From Elusimicrobiota bacterium (lineage in GTDB: Bacteria > Elusimicrobiota > Elusimicrobia > UBA1565 > UBA9628): a stretch of DNA of 43,098 bases. The stretch lies in contig JACRDS010000053.1 in NCBI GenBank assembly GCA_016212825.1, positions 1 through 43,098 of the forward strand, given 5' to 3'. How positions within the stretch are numbered: position 1 is the stretch's first letter; the number at the start of each line of letters is the position of its first letter. This document shows positions 22,852 to 31,551 of this stretch, piece after piece. A program made the translations under genes and the position numbers. The notes beneath the pieces are model-generated. The model was not told the origin of the DNA. It was given only the letters and a program-made list of their open reading frames with translations, and did not search any database.

Positions 22852-23922
22852 TCAGCCGGCGCGTGAGCACGACGGCACCTTGTAGACCCGCGGCAGGTGC
22901 GGGCTGGCCGCGGTGCGCCGCACCGGCAGGACCACGACGTCTCCCACCGCGGCGCGCGGCGCCGCCGTCACGTCGAGCAGGACGTGGGTGATGCCGCAGC
23001 GGCCGATGAAGGGAGCCTTGGCCTGGCCGACCATGCCCCAGTACTGGAAGCCCGAGCCGAAGCTGATGAGGCGCTCCGCCGGCTCCATGGTCAGGCCGTC
23101 CGCGTAGCCCACGGGCAGGGTCGCCACGCGCATGCTCCGCGAGGCCACGTACTCGCTGGCGTAGCCGATGGAGCGGCCCTTGACCACCCGGCGCAGGGAG
23201 ATGATGCGGGCGCAGAAGCGCCAGGGGTTGCGCAGCGGCGCGGGCCGGGAGGAGGGGTTGATGCCGTAGAGTAGGTTGCCCACGCGGGCCATATCCATGC
23301 GCCAGTGCGGGAAATCCATCAGCACCGAGCTGTTGGCCGCGTGGCAGACCAGGCCCGGGTGTTCGCGCTTGAGCTTCTGGGCCAGGCGGGAGAAGGCGCG
23401 CAGCTTGTCCTCGGCTTCCACCGAGTTCTTGCCCGGCACGTAGTCGATGTGCGTGGAGACCCCGGCCAGGCGCAGGCGCCGCCGGCGCAGGCCCTTGAGG
23501 AAGGCGGGCAGGTCCCGGGGCGAGAGGCCCCAGCGCCCCAGGCCGAAGTCGAGGTCCACGTGCACGGCCAGGCCCCGCGGGCCCGCGGCGCGGGCCAGGG
23601 CCGCGGCCTGGGTGAGGTCGTCGAGGGTGGGGACGACCCTCAGGCGCACGGCCTCATCGGCCGCCTCGGGCAGGACCGGCGAGAGCAGGTGGATGGGGGC
23701 TTTGATGCCGCCCGCGCGCAGGCCGCGGGCCTCCTCGACGGTCAGGACCCCCAGGCAGGAAGCGCCCGCGGCGAGCGCGGTCCGCGCGACCGGGACCGCC
23801 CCGTGGCCGTAGCCGTCGGCCTTGACCACGGCCATGAGCCGGGCGGCGCCCTCCAGGCGCGAGCGGGCCCAGCGCGCGTTGGCGCGCACGGCGCCGAGGT
23901 CCACCTCGACCCACTTGAGCAT
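22852..23922 (-). CDS. alr: Alanine racemase
   Basis: This 356-residue fold-type III PLP enzyme converts L- to D-alanine for peptidoglycan. The PLP lysine lies in MAVVKADGYGHG near residue 34. HVDLDFGLGRWG, VSTHIDY, HAANSSVLMDFP, MARVGNLLYGI, and the catalytic-Tyr segment SIGYASEYVA with LPVGYADGL follow in family order. Length is normal. ATG 23922 lies 6 nt after a perfect TATAAT, without a Shine-Dalgarno. Confidence 0.95.
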   Translation of the reverse strand: MLKWVEVDLGAVRANARWARSRLEGAARLMAVVKADGYGHGAVPVARTALAAGASCLGVLTVEEARGLRAGGIKAPIHLLSPVLPEAADEAVRLRVVPTLDDLTQAAALARAAGPRGLAVHVDLDFGLGRWGLSPRDLPAFLKGLRRRRLRLAGVSTHIDYVPGKNSVEAEDKLRAFSRLAQKLKREHPGLVCHAANSSVLMDFPHWRMDMARVGNLLYGINPSSRPAPLRNPWRFCARIISLRRVVKGRSIGYASEYVASRSMRVATLPVGYADGLTMEPAERLISFGSGFQYWGMVGQAKAPFIGRCGITHVLLDVTAAPRAAVGDVVVLPVRRTAASPHLPRVYKVPSCSRAG

Positions 23923-23928
23923 GCGGGG

Positions 23929-23934
23929 ATTATA
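23929..23934 (-). promoter_or_regulatory. -10 element of alr, leaderless geometry
   Basis: TATAAT on the minus strand is followed by CCCCGC and the alr ATG. It is the clearest leaderless-type example in the window for a gene whose start is fixed by homology. No -35 is evident. Confidence 0.5.
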
Positions 23935-23972
23935 GGAAATACCGGGGCCGGCCCGGGCCGCCGCCGCACGCG

Positions 23973-26900
23973 TCAGGGCGTCGGCCGGACGAGCTGGTCC
24001 CTTTCGCGCAGAATCGACCGCAGCAGTCGAGGGGATGCGGACGCGGACCGCGAAGCCAGGGCTTGCTCATAAAGCCGTAAAGCCCGGCCGCGCGCCCCCC
24101 GCGCGGCATAGAGAGAACCCAGGCTCAGATAGGCCGGCAGGAAAGAACGGTCCTGGGCGATCGCGGCGCGCAGGTCCGCGATGGCTCGGTCGCGGTCGCC
24201 CGTCAAGGCCAGGAGCACGCCGCGGTCGTTGAGCCATTGGGCGCGCGGGGGATGGCCTGAGACGAGCCGGTCCCACAGCTGCATCGCCGTGCGGGGCTCT
24301 TGGAGGGTCTGATAGGTCCGGGCGACGCGCGCCAGGTCCGGATCGGCGCCGGGGAGCGCCGCCGCTCGCCCGAGATAGTCCCGCGCCGCCGGCGCATCTC
24401 CGCTCTGGAGCGCCAGGTCGGCGAGATCCGCCCAGACCGCCACGTCGGCGGACTTCCGTCCGCAGACGCGCGCGATGCCGTCCAGGAAGGCCAGCGCCTC
24501 CTGAAGCGTCCTCGCCGGGCCGCTCCGCCGGCCCCGGCCGGACACCGCATCGTCCCATCGGGACAAGGCCTGGTCCGCCATGGCGCACTGGCCCGCCCGG
24601 GCCGCGACCCGGCCCAGGTCCGTCCACAGACCGGCGTTGTCCGGCCAGCGCCGCAGCATGCGCTCGAGCACCCGCTGCGCCAGATCGGACGCTCCGGCCT
24701 TGCGGCCGAGCTCGCTGACGCGGCGCAGCACATGGAATTCGATCTCCGGAGCCTTCTCGGCGCATGACAGGGCGGCTCGGGCTCCCGCCGGGCGCCCGGC
24801 CCGCAGCGCGGCTTCGGCTCGACCGAGCCAAAGGCCGGGATCGATGCCGGCGCGGCTGGAGGGGCGCTCCAGGAATGCGGCCAAGCGCCCATACTCGCCG
24901 GCTTCCCAATAGACATCCGCCATCCGGGCGATCGTCGGCCGGTCCGGAGCCAGGGTCTCGGCCTGCGCGAGTTCCTTGAGGGCCCAGTCCGTGCGGCCGG
25001 CTCTCAGCGCCGCCTCGGCGCCGCAGATCAAGGACGCGGCATCCAGCCGGCGGAGCCCGGCGGAGCGCGCGATGACGGCGGCCAGCGGACCATATTCGCG
25101 CAGAGCCAGGTACATCTCCCCGATCTGCGCGGTCAGCGCTGGGTCCGGCTCCAGCGCCGCGGCCTGGCGCAGCGCCTCCAACGCCCAATCGCGGCGGCGC
25201 GCCCGCAGAGCCGCCGCGGCGCATTCGACCCAGAGCCGGGCCTCCAATTCCCGGCGCCTGCCGGTGCGCATGAGGAACGCGGCGAGCAGCCGGGGCCGGC
25301 CCAGGCTGCCGTAGGCGCGCGCCATCCCGGAGATGGCGACTGGATCCAGCGGAAGACTCTCCATCCTCCGAAGGGCCTCGAGCGCCTGAGGAGATCGTCC
25401 CGCCAGGACCGCCTCGTCGGCGAAGCGCGACCACATCCGGAGAAGCTGGCCTTTCCCGAAGAGGAGGTCGGGGTCGGTCTCGCAGACCCGCTGAAGGCCA
25501 GCCAAGAGGATGAGGCGCTTCTCGACCGGCCAATAGCCGAGGATCTCATCGACGCGGGCCACCCAGGACCGATGCGTGGCCTGGAGTCTCGCCTGGATCT
25601 CGTGTTCCGCGGCGGTCTCGGCCCGATGCCTGTTGGCGATCTCATCGAGGAGCGCCCGCGCCGCGAGGAATTCCTCGCGAGCCCGGCGAGGGGCCCCCTG
25701 CTGGAGGTGATAGAAGGCTTTGAGCCAGTGCGATTCTATCGCCGTGTAGCGGTCGCCCGGGAGCCCGGCCAGGCCCAGAGCGCGGCGGGAAGGGGCGCCG
25801 TCGGCCAGCAAGGCCCAGGCCAGCCGGGCGGGCGGCAGGCTGGGGTCGAGGCTGAAGGCGTGGGACAGATCCGCAGCGGCCTGCGCGGCCTCGTGACGCC
25901 GGAGGAGACCCATCCCCCGTTCCGACCAGAGCCACGCCTCGGCGGGGTGCTCGGCCAGTTCCCGGTGCAGGGCGCCCGGCTCGGCCGAGCGCCGGGGGAA
26001 TGCCAGGACGAGGCCCTGCGCATAGAACTGCAGGGCCGCCAGAGGCGCGAAGACCGCCGCCGCCAGGCCGACCGAGAACCGTTGTCGGGATGCCTCGGAT
26101 CTTGCCTCTTCCCGCAGGGGGAGCAGGCAGGCCGCGAAGACCGCGGCCAGAGGCCAGACCGGATAGAAATACTTGGCTTCGACCGACATGAGACAATGCA
26201 CGCAGACGTAATACCCGACGAGGAGGGCCAGGGGGAGGCTCCCCTTGCGCCGCCGGCAGGCCCAGAAACCCAGCAGCCCCGCGCAGAAGAGGGCCGGGTG
26301 GAAGGAGGCGGCGAGCCGGACCCTCGCCAGGCAGGCGCGCAGATAGCGTCCTGGTCGGCGCAGGACCTCTCCTCCGGCCCAGAGCAGGACGCTCTGGCCG
26401 GGGGCGATGCCGGCCATGCTGTGGATGTGGTCGGCCGCGCTCACGGTCGACACCAGGCCCAGGGCTCCTGTGATCATGTTGATCTCCGGCCGCCCGTTCT
26501 CCAGCGGGATGAAGCGATGATGCAGAACCCAGTTCTTCAGGGTCCAGGGCGTGAGCATGGCCAGCGGGATGAGGCACACGGCGGCGATCTCCGCCCGGCG
26601 CGACCAGGCGCGCGCCGACCTGTCCCAGACCTCCTCGTAGACGACCCAGACCAGGGGGAAAAGGAACAGCGGCGAGAGCGCCAGCAGACTCATGCCGATG
26701 GCCGCGCCCAGCAGCAGGCTCTTGCCGAAGGAGGGCTGCGTCGCCCGCCAGACCAGCGCATAGGCCACCAGGAGCATGATCAGGACATAGAGCCAGCGGT
26801 CGCCGAAGGCCGAGTCCAGGTCGGCCGTCGCGGAGAAGAGCAGCACCGCCAGCGCGCCGCGGACATCGCCGGCCAGGAGCCGGCCCAGGCCGAAGACCAG

Positions 26901-27191
26901 CAGCGCGCATCCCAGGAGGGCCGCCCCGGGGAGGAGGAGGCGCCGCCAGGGGCGCTGCTGATGGCAGACGAAGGCGTCGGCGACCGGAGCCAGGGGCATG
27001 GCCCAGGCGTCATCCACTCCGACCCCATGGATGAGCTGTTCGCCGCGGCCGACATGGCCTTTCGCGCAATGGTCGCCCCGGGTCCAGGTGACGGCGTATT
27101 CTGCGAACAAGGTCCCGAGGAGGAGCGCGGCGGCGGCCGCGAGCGACGTCGTCAGCAGGGTCCTTCTCCCCAGCCCTCCCGTGCTCAGCAT
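23973..27191 (-). CDS. Large membrane protein with C-terminal TPR array
   Basis: This 1072-residue protein has about 9-11 hydrophobic helices in residues 1-410. Loops rich in His, Asp and Arg resemble GT-C/PMT-like proteins (RGDHCAKGHVGRGEQL, FSATADLDSAFGDRW, EAKYFYPVWPLAAVF). About 650 residues of tetratricopeptide-like repeats follow (for example ALKELAQAETLAPDRPTIARMADVY, AIADLRAAIAQDRSFLPAYLSLGSLYAARG). It may glycosylate or scaffold envelope proteins; no catalytic residue can be assigned. It is the mirror arrangement of the protein at 34699. ATG 27191 has TATAAT 10 nt upstream. Confidence 0.8.
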   Translation of the reverse strand: MLSTGGLGRRTLLTTSLAAAAALLLGTLFAEYAVTWTRGDHCAKGHVGRGEQLIHGVGVDDAWAMPLAPVADAFVCHQQRPWRRLLLPGAALLGCALLVFGLGRLLAGDVRGALAVLLFSATADLDSAFGDRWLYVLIMLLVAYALVWRATQPSFGKSLLLGAAIGMSLLALSPLFLFPLVWVVYEEVWDRSARAWSRRAEIAAVCLIPLAMLTPWTLKNWVLHHRFIPLENGRPEINMITGALGLVSTVSAADHIHSMAGIAPGQSVLLWAGGEVLRRPGRYLRACLARVRLAASFHPALFCAGLLGFWACRRRKGSLPLALLVGYYVCVHCLMSVEAKYFYPVWPLAAVFAACLLPLREEARSEASRQRFSVGLAAAVFAPLAALQFYAQGLVLAFPRRSAEPGALHRELAEHPAEAWLWSERGMGLLRRHEAAQAAADLSHAFSLDPSLPPARLAWALLADGAPSRRALGLAGLPGDRYTAIESHWLKAFYHLQQGAPRRAREEFLAARALLDEIANRHRAETAAEHEIQARLQATHRSWVARVDEILGYWPVEKRLILLAGLQRVCETDPDLLFGKGQLLRMWSRFADEAVLAGRSPQALEALRRMESLPLDPVAISGMARAYGSLGRPRLLAAFLMRTGRRRELEARLWVECAAAALRARRRDWALEALRQAAALEPDPALTAQIGEMYLALREYGPLAAVIARSAGLRRLDAASLICGAEAALRAGRTDWALKELAQAETLAPDRPTIARMADVYWEAGEYGRLAAFLERPSSRAGIDPGLWLGRAEAALRAGRPAGARAALSCAEKAPEIEFHVLRRVSELGRKAGASDLAQRVLERMLRRWPDNAGLWTDLGRVAARAGQCAMADQALSRWDDAVSGRGRRSGPARTLQEALAFLDGIARVCGRKSADVAVWADLADLALQSGDAPAARDYLGRAAALPGADPDLARVARTYQTLQEPRTAMQLWDRLVSGHPPRAQWLNDRGVLLALTGDRDRAIADLRAAIAQDRSFLPAYLSLGSLYAARGARGRALRLYEQALASRSASASPRLLRSILRERDQLVRPTP

Positions 27192-27201
27192 CCCTAGAGG
27201 G

Positions 27202-27207
27202 ATTATA
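27202..27207 (-). promoter_or_regulatory. -10 element for the 27191 membrane/TPR gene
   Basis: TATAAT on the minus strand is followed by 10 nt and ATG 27191, leaving at most a few bases of leader. It is divergent to the PP2C promoter. Confidence 0.4.
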
Positions 27208-27241
27208 GCCTGATTCGGCCGTCAGCGGGTCGGTCTGGGTC

Positions 27242-27270
27242 TTGACAAAGTGTTTAATTGACACTATACT
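27242..27270 (+). promoter_or_regulatory. Near-consensus sigma70 promoter of the PP2C-kinase-NAD salvage operon
   Basis: TTGACA at 27242-27247, a 17-nt spacer and TATACT at 27265-27270 make by far the best promoter in the window. The -10 ends 7 nt before ATG 27278, so the transcript should start at or next to the start codon. The local sequence is AT-rich, unlike its surroundings. Confidence 0.8.
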
Positions 27271-27289
27271 AGTGTATATGAAACACTTT
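27247..27289. promoter_or_regulatory. 43-bp nested dyad, probable operator
   Basis: Two inverted repeats share one centre (27268). The outer arms are AAAGTGTTT (27247-27255) and AAACACTTT (27281-27289). The inner arms are ACACTA (27261-27266) and TAGTGT (27270-27275), centred on the -10. The dyad runs from the end of the -35 into the fourth codon of the PP2C gene. A dimeric or tetrameric repressor bound here would block RNA polymerase. The regulator is not in the window. Confidence 0.7.
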
Positions 27290-27937
27290 ATCGCGGCGGG
27301 CTCGGCCCTGGGGCGCGACCACGCCTTGCTGGAGCGTCCCAACCAGGACGCCTTTTCCGTCCAGCAGGGGGAGTGGGGGGCCGCGGCCGTGGTCTGCGAC
27401 GGCTGCGGCTCCGAGCCGCACAGCGGCGTGGGGGCCCGCCTGGGTGCGGTCCTGACCGCCCGTCTGGCCGCGGCGCAGGCCGCGCAAGGCGGACCCCTGG
27501 ACCTGGAGCGCCTGCGCGCCGACATCCTGGCCCGCCTTTCCCTCGTCGCCCTAGAGACCGGAATCTCCCCGCGCGAGCACCTGCTCTTCACCATCGTGGG
27601 CGCGGTGTCCACGGAGGCGGGGGCGGAGCTCTTCGCTTGCGGGGACGGCGTCGTGGCGGTGGATGGCGCCGTGCGCCGCCTGGGACCCTTCCCCGGGAAC
27701 CAGCCCCCCTATCTGGCTTACGCCCTGGAAGGCGCGGCCGTGGGGTTCGCGAGCCTCTACCGCGGCCGGGCCGCGCGCCTGCTGGTGGGCACGGACGGCG
27801 CCGCGGAAGCGGACCTGGCCCCGTTCTGGAGCGACGAGCGCGTCTGGCGCAACCCGGACATGGTCCGCCGCCTGCTGCGCCGTCAGAGCCTGGCGGATGA
27901 CGCCTCCGTGGCCGTGGTATTAAGGAGGGGGCCGTGA
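27278..27937 (+). CDS. PP2C-family protein phosphatase
   Basis: This 219-residue metal-dependent Ser/Thr phosphatase has the family motifs NQDAF near residue 22, VVCDGCGSEPHSGVGA (metal Asp in DGxG), LFACGDG, LLVGTDGA and ADDASVAVVL. It is slightly shorter than typical PP2C (about 240 residues) and has no membrane segment. ATG 27278 is chosen over an in-frame ATG at 27242, which lies within the -35. It is the first gene of a five-gene operon; its TGA overlaps the GTG of the kinase. Presumably it reverses phosphorylation by that kinase, as in TerY-P-type triads and E. coli YegI/YegK. Confidence 0.93.
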   Translation: MKHFIAAGSALGRDHALLERPNQDAFSVQQGEWGAAAVVCDGCGSEPHSGVGARLGAVLTARLAAAQAAQGGPLDLERLRADILARLSLVALETGISPREHLLFTIVGAVSTEAGAELFACGDGVVAVDGAVRRLGPFPGNQPPYLAYALEGAAVGFASLYRGRAARLLVGTDGAAEADLAPFWSDERVWRNPDMVRRLLRRQSLADDASVAVVLRRGP

Positions 27938-29694
27938 AAGAGGTCTTCCTGGGCGGACGCCGCGTCCGGCTCGACCCGGCGCGGCTCATCGGCGCCGGGG
28001 GAGAGGCCGAGGTCTTCGACATCGGCGCGGGCCTGGCGCTCAAACTCTACAAAGGGCCGGACCACCCGGACTACCGGGGCCTGCCGGACGAGCAGCGCGC
28101 CGCGCGCGAGCGCCTGGCCACCCGGGGCGACAAGCTGCGCGAGTTCCCGGCCGGGCTGCCGCCCCGGGTCGTGGCCCCGCTGGAGGTGGCCTGCGAGCGG
28201 GGCGGGCGGGCCGCCGGCTACTCCATGCGCCTGGTCCCGGACGCGGAGCCCCTGCTGCGCTGGGCCGAGCCAAGCTTCCGCCGCGCCGTGCCCCCGGCGG
28301 CCGTGGCCCCGCTGTTTTTGGACCTGCACGCCACGGTGGCCCGCCTGCACGAGGCCGGGGTGGTGATCGGGGACTTCAACGACCTCAACGTGCTGGCCAG
28401 CTCCGGCGCGGCCTTCCTCATCGACGCGGACAGCTTCCAGTTCGGCCGGCACCTCTGCCTGGCCTACACCGAGCGCTTCGTGGACCCCCTCTGCTGCCCG
28501 CCCGACCAGCTGGTCTTGGCCCGGCCGCACGACGAGGCCAGCGACTGGTACGCTTTCGACGCCCTGCTCTTCCAGTCCTTGCTCCTGGCGCATCCCTACG
28601 GGGGGGTGCTGGCGGGCGCTGCCGGCCGTCCGGGCGCGCGCGTGCTGCGGCGGCTCACGGTCTTCGACAAGGCCGTGCGCTACCCCAGGCCGGCCTGGCC
28701 CTGGCGCATCCTGCCCGACGAGCTCCTGCAGCGCTTCTACGGGAGCTTCGTCAAAGACGCGCGCGGCCCCTTTCCCCGAGCCCTGCTGGAGGCCCTGCGC
28801 TGGACGCGCTGCACGGCCTGCGGCGCCTTCCACGCCCGGCTGACCTGCCCGGCCTGCGCCGGACCCGCTGCCGCGGCCGTCCGCGCGAAGATCACGGTGC
28901 ACGGCTCGGTCACGGTCACGCGCTTGTGCCTGACCTCGGGAGAGGTCGTGGCCGTGGCCCCGGAGGGCTGGCTGGTCTGGGAGAACGGCGAGTTCAGGCG
29001 CGAGAACGGCGACGTGGCTTTCCGCGGCCCCCTGCGCCCCGGCACCCGCTACTACATCAGCGGCGGCCAGACCGCCGCGGCCGGCCGCGGCGAGGCTTTC
29101 GCTTTGGCCGGCGGGCGCTCCTGGTGGGAGCGCGACGGCGCGCTCTGGCGCGAGGGCCCGCTGGGCGACGAGCGCGTGGGCGAGGTGCTCTCCGGCCAGA
29201 CGCGCTTCTGGGCCGGAGCGGAGTTCGGCTTCTACCGGGCCGGGGGCGTGACCGTGGCCTTCGTCTGCGACGCGGGCCGCAAGGGCCTGACCGACGGGGT
29301 GCCCCTGCCGGCCCTGGCCGGGCGCGTCCTGGACGCGGACTGCGTCTTCTCCGAGGGCCGGGCCTGGCTGCTGCTGTCCCTGGAATCGGGCGGCCGCATC
29401 ACGCGGCGCTGCGTGCTCATCCGCCGCGACGGCCGCGTGACCGCGGCCGTGGACTCGCCGTCGTGGCTGGAGACTGCGACTGGCGCCTGCGCCGCCGGGC
29501 CCTACCTCTTCGCGCCCACGGACCGGGGCGTGGTGCGCGTGGACGAGGACCTGGCCCGTTTCACCGAGTTCCCGGAGACCGAGCCGTTCGTCGACTCCGG
29601 TTCGCGCCTCGCGGCGCGGGGCGACGGCCTCATCGCCGCCAACCGCCGCGAGGTGGTGAGATTATGTCTCAGGAGAAAGGAGGTCACACCATGA
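27934..29694 (+). CDS. Protein kinase-like protein with zinc ribbon and C-terminal repeat domain
   Basis: This 586-residue protein has three parts. An N-terminal kinase fold (residues 1-280) shows a Gly loop (IGAGGEAEVFDIG), the Lys of strand 3 (LALKLYKG), a catalytic loop VVIGDFNDLNVL (Asp and Asn present, HRD changed) and FLIDADSFQF with the metal Asp in place of DFG. A short zinc ribbon follows (CTACGAFHARLTCPAC, residues about 290-306). The last 270 residues are repeated beta-strands resembling a propeller-like domain (TRLCLTSGEVVAVAPEGWLV, QTRFWAGAEFGFYRAGGVTV). This matches kinases of PP2C-kinase-vWA loci (YegI/TerY-P type). GTG 27934 overlaps the phosphatase stop. Whether it phosphorylates protein or another substrate is not shown. 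Confidence 0.87.
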   Translation: MKEVFLGGRRVRLDPARLIGAGGEAEVFDIGAGLALKLYKGPDHPDYRGLPDEQRAARERLATRGDKLREFPAGLPPRVVAPLEVACERGGRAAGYSMRLVPDAEPLLRWAEPSFRRAVPPAAVAPLFLDLHATVARLHEAGVVIGDFNDLNVLASSGAAFLIDADSFQFGRHLCLAYTERFVDPLCCPPDQLVLARPHDEASDWYAFDALLFQSLLLAHPYGGVLAGAAGRPGARVLRRLTVFDKAVRYPRPAWPWRILPDELLQRFYGSFVKDARGPFPRALLEALRWTRCTACGAFHARLTCPACAGPAAAAVRAKITVHGSVTVTRLCLTSGEVVAVAPEGWLVWENGEFRRENGDVAFRGPLRPGTRYYISGGQTAAAGRGEAFALAGGRSWWERDGALWREGPLGDERVGEVLSGQTRFWAGAEFGFYRAGGVTVAFVCDAGRKGLTDGVPLPALAGRVLDADCVFSEGRAWLLLSLESGGRITRRCVLIRRDGRVTAAVDSPSWLETATGACAAGPYLFAPTDRGVVRVDEDLARFTEFPETEPFVDSGSRLAARGDGLIAANRREVVRLCLRRKEVTP

Positions 29695-30749
29695 AAGCCA
29701 AGACCCAGCCGGCCCTGCCGTCCTTCTACGACCCGGCCCATGCCGGACGCCGGGACTACGCGCCCGACCAAGCTAAGCTCTTCGCCGCGGCCGCGCCGTG
29801 GCGCCGAGACCAAAGCATCCTGCCCTCGGCCTCGGACCGCTTCGCCCTGCACCTGCTGCTCATCGACCTGCAGAAGGACTTCTGCTTCCCGGACGGCGCG
29901 CTCTACGTGGCGGGCCGCTCGGGGCAGGGCGCCATCGAGGACACCGCCCGCATCGCGGAGTTCATCTACCGCGAGCTGGGCAGCATCACGCAGATCACCA
30001 CGACCATGGACACCCACTTCGCCTACCAGATCTTCTTCCCATCGTTCTGGGAGGACCGGGACGGCAAGCCTCTGACCGCTTACCGGGAGATCTCGGCCGC
30101 GGAGGTGGCCGCCGGCGAGGTGCGGCCCTCGCCCATGACGGCCAAGTGGCTCTGCGGGGGCAACTACGCCTGGCTGGTCAAGCAGGCCCTGCACTACTGC
30201 GAGGCGCTGGAGAAGTCGGGCAAGTACAAGCTCTACCTCTGGCCCCCGCACTGCCTGCTGGGCTCCGACGGCCACGCCCTGGCGGGCTTGATCCACGAGG
30301 CGCGGCTCTTCCACTCCTTCGTGCGCGGGGCGCAGTCCTGGGTGGAGGTCAAGGGCGGCAATCCCCTGACCGAGAACTACTCGGTGCTGCGGCCCGAGGT
30401 GCTCACCCGCCACGACGGCGCGCCCCTGGCCCAGCGCAACGCGCTGTTCCTCAAGACCCTGCTGGCCTCCGACGCCGTGGCCGTCGCGGGCCAGGCGGCG
30501 AGCCACTGCGTGAAGAGCTCCATCGACGACCTGCTGGGCGAGATCCTGTCCCAGGACCCGGCCCTGGCGCGCAAAGTCTACATCCTGACCGACTGCATGT
30601 CCTCGGTGACGGTGCCCGACGGCAAGGGCGGCTTCCTGGCGGACTTCACGCCGCAGGCCGAGGAGGCCTTCGCGCGCTTTTCGGCCGCGGGCATGCACCT
30701 GGTCCAGTCCACGGCCCCGGTCGAGTCCTGGCCGGGCATCACGCTGTAG
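29691..30749 (+). CDS. Nicotinamidase-like cysteine hydrolase
   Basis: This 352-residue isochorismatase-superfamily hydrolase has the catalytic Asp in LLIDLQKDFCFPDGAL near residue 58, metal-site TMDTHFAYQIFFP, WPPHCLLGSDGHAL, and the nucleophile Cys in AVAGQAASHCVKSS near residue 270. Nicotinamidases (PncA) convert nicotinamide to nicotinate; the WP-x-HC motif and metal-site Asp/His fit that. It is about 140 residues longer than typical PncA, with an N-terminal extension of about 50 residues and inserts around residues 125-170. ATG 29691 is preceded by AAAGGAGG and overlaps the kinase TGA. A nicotinate phosphoribosyltransferase two genes downstream completes nicotinamide-to-NaMN salvage. A different amide substrate remains possible. 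Confidence 0.85.
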   Translation: MKAKTQPALPSFYDPAHAGRRDYAPDQAKLFAAAAPWRRDQSILPSASDRFALHLLLIDLQKDFCFPDGALYVAGRSGQGAIEDTARIAEFIYRELGSITQITTTMDTHFAYQIFFPSFWEDRDGKPLTAYREISAAEVAAGEVRPSPMTAKWLCGGNYAWLVKQALHYCEALEKSGKYKLYLWPPHCLLGSDGHALAGLIHEARLFHSFVRGAQSWVEVKGGNPLTENYSVLRPEVLTRHDGAPLAQRNALFLKTLLASDAVAVAGQAASHCVKSSIDDLLGEILSQDPALARKVYILTDCMSSVTVPDGKGGFLADFTPQAEEAFARFSAAGMHLVQSTAPVESWPGITL

Positions 30750-30760
30750 GGAGGCACGAT

Positions 30761-31543
30761 ATGAGCGACCCGAAAGAGCTTCTGCAGGCGGCGCACCGGG
30801 AGGGCGAGCTTTCCGACGCGGCTCTGGCCGCCCTCTCCATCCCGGACCTGGGGGCGCAGATCCAGGCCGGGCTGGGCGTGCATCCGGACGACGTGCCGGC
30901 CTCGGAGGTGGTGCTGGTCACCATGATGCCGGACGACTCGGGCTCCATCCGCTTCGCGTCCAACGCCCAGGCCGTGCGCGACGGGCACAACCTGGTCCTC
31001 GACGCCCTGGCGGCCTCGAAGCAGAAGGACTCCATCCTCGTGCACACGCGCTACCTCAACGGGACCGTGCTCTACCCGTACTGCGCTTTGGCCGGGGCCA
31101 AGCGCATGGATTGCCACAACTACGACCCGGACGGGGGCACGCCGCTCTACGACCAGTCCGTGGTCCTGCTGGGCACCGTGCTGGCCAAGGCGCGCGAGTT
31201 CGCCGAGGCCGGAGTCCCCGTGCGCACCGTGACCCTCATCCTCAGCGACGGGGCCGACGAGCATTCCATGGAGTCCCGCGCCAAAGAGGTGGCGGCCATC
31301 GTCTCGGACATGCGCAAGGCCGAGCGCCACATCGTAGCCGCCCTGGGCTTGGATGACGGGCGCACGGACTTCCGCAAGGTCTTCCGGGAGATGGGCATCG
31401 AGGACCGCTGGATTCTCACTCCCGGCAACAAGGCCGCGGACATCCGGCGCGCCTTCGCCGTGTTCTCCCAGTCCGTGGTCCGGGCCAGCTCCAGCGCCGG
31501 ACGCTTCGCGCAGGCTTCGTTGGGAGGCTTCGCGGCGCCGTAG
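30761..31543 (+). CDS. vWA-domain protein
   Basis: This 260-residue protein has a von Willebrand factor A-type metal-ion-dependent adhesion site. DDSGS (DxSxS) lies near residue 58, Thr in [11 protein letters not shown] near residue 125, and Asp in [11 protein letters not shown] near residue 160. It lacks signal peptide and membrane helices, so it is cytoplasmic. Such vWA proteins accompany PP2C and kinase genes in TerY-P-type loci, where they probably scaffold or sense metal-dependent interactions. The start is set by GGGAGG 7 nt upstream, and the gene is 11 nt after the nicotinamidase gene. It ends 8 nt before pncB. Confidence 0.88.
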   Translation: MSDPKELLQAAHREGELSDAALAALSIPDLGAQIQAGLGVHPDDVPASEVVLVTMMPDDSGSIRFASNAQAVRDGHNLVLDALAASKQKDSILVHTRYLNGTVLYPYCALAGAKRMDCHNYDPDGGTPLYDQSVVLLGTVLAKAREFAEAGVPVRTVTLILSDGADEHSMESRAKEVAAIVSDMRKAERHIVAALGLDDGRTDFRKVFREMGIEDRWILTPGNKAADIRRAFAVFSQSVVRASSSAGRFAQASLGGFAAP

Positions 31544-31551
31544 GAGGGGAT

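Noticed and set aside
27261-27275. NrdR box
   Set aside because: The inner dyad resembles the NrdR consensus but is 15 rather than 16 bp, is single rather than paired, and no ribonucleotide reductase gene is present.
27242-27277. Upstream in-frame start of the PP2C gene
   Set aside because: That codon lies within the TTGACA -35 region and could not be transcribed from this promoter.
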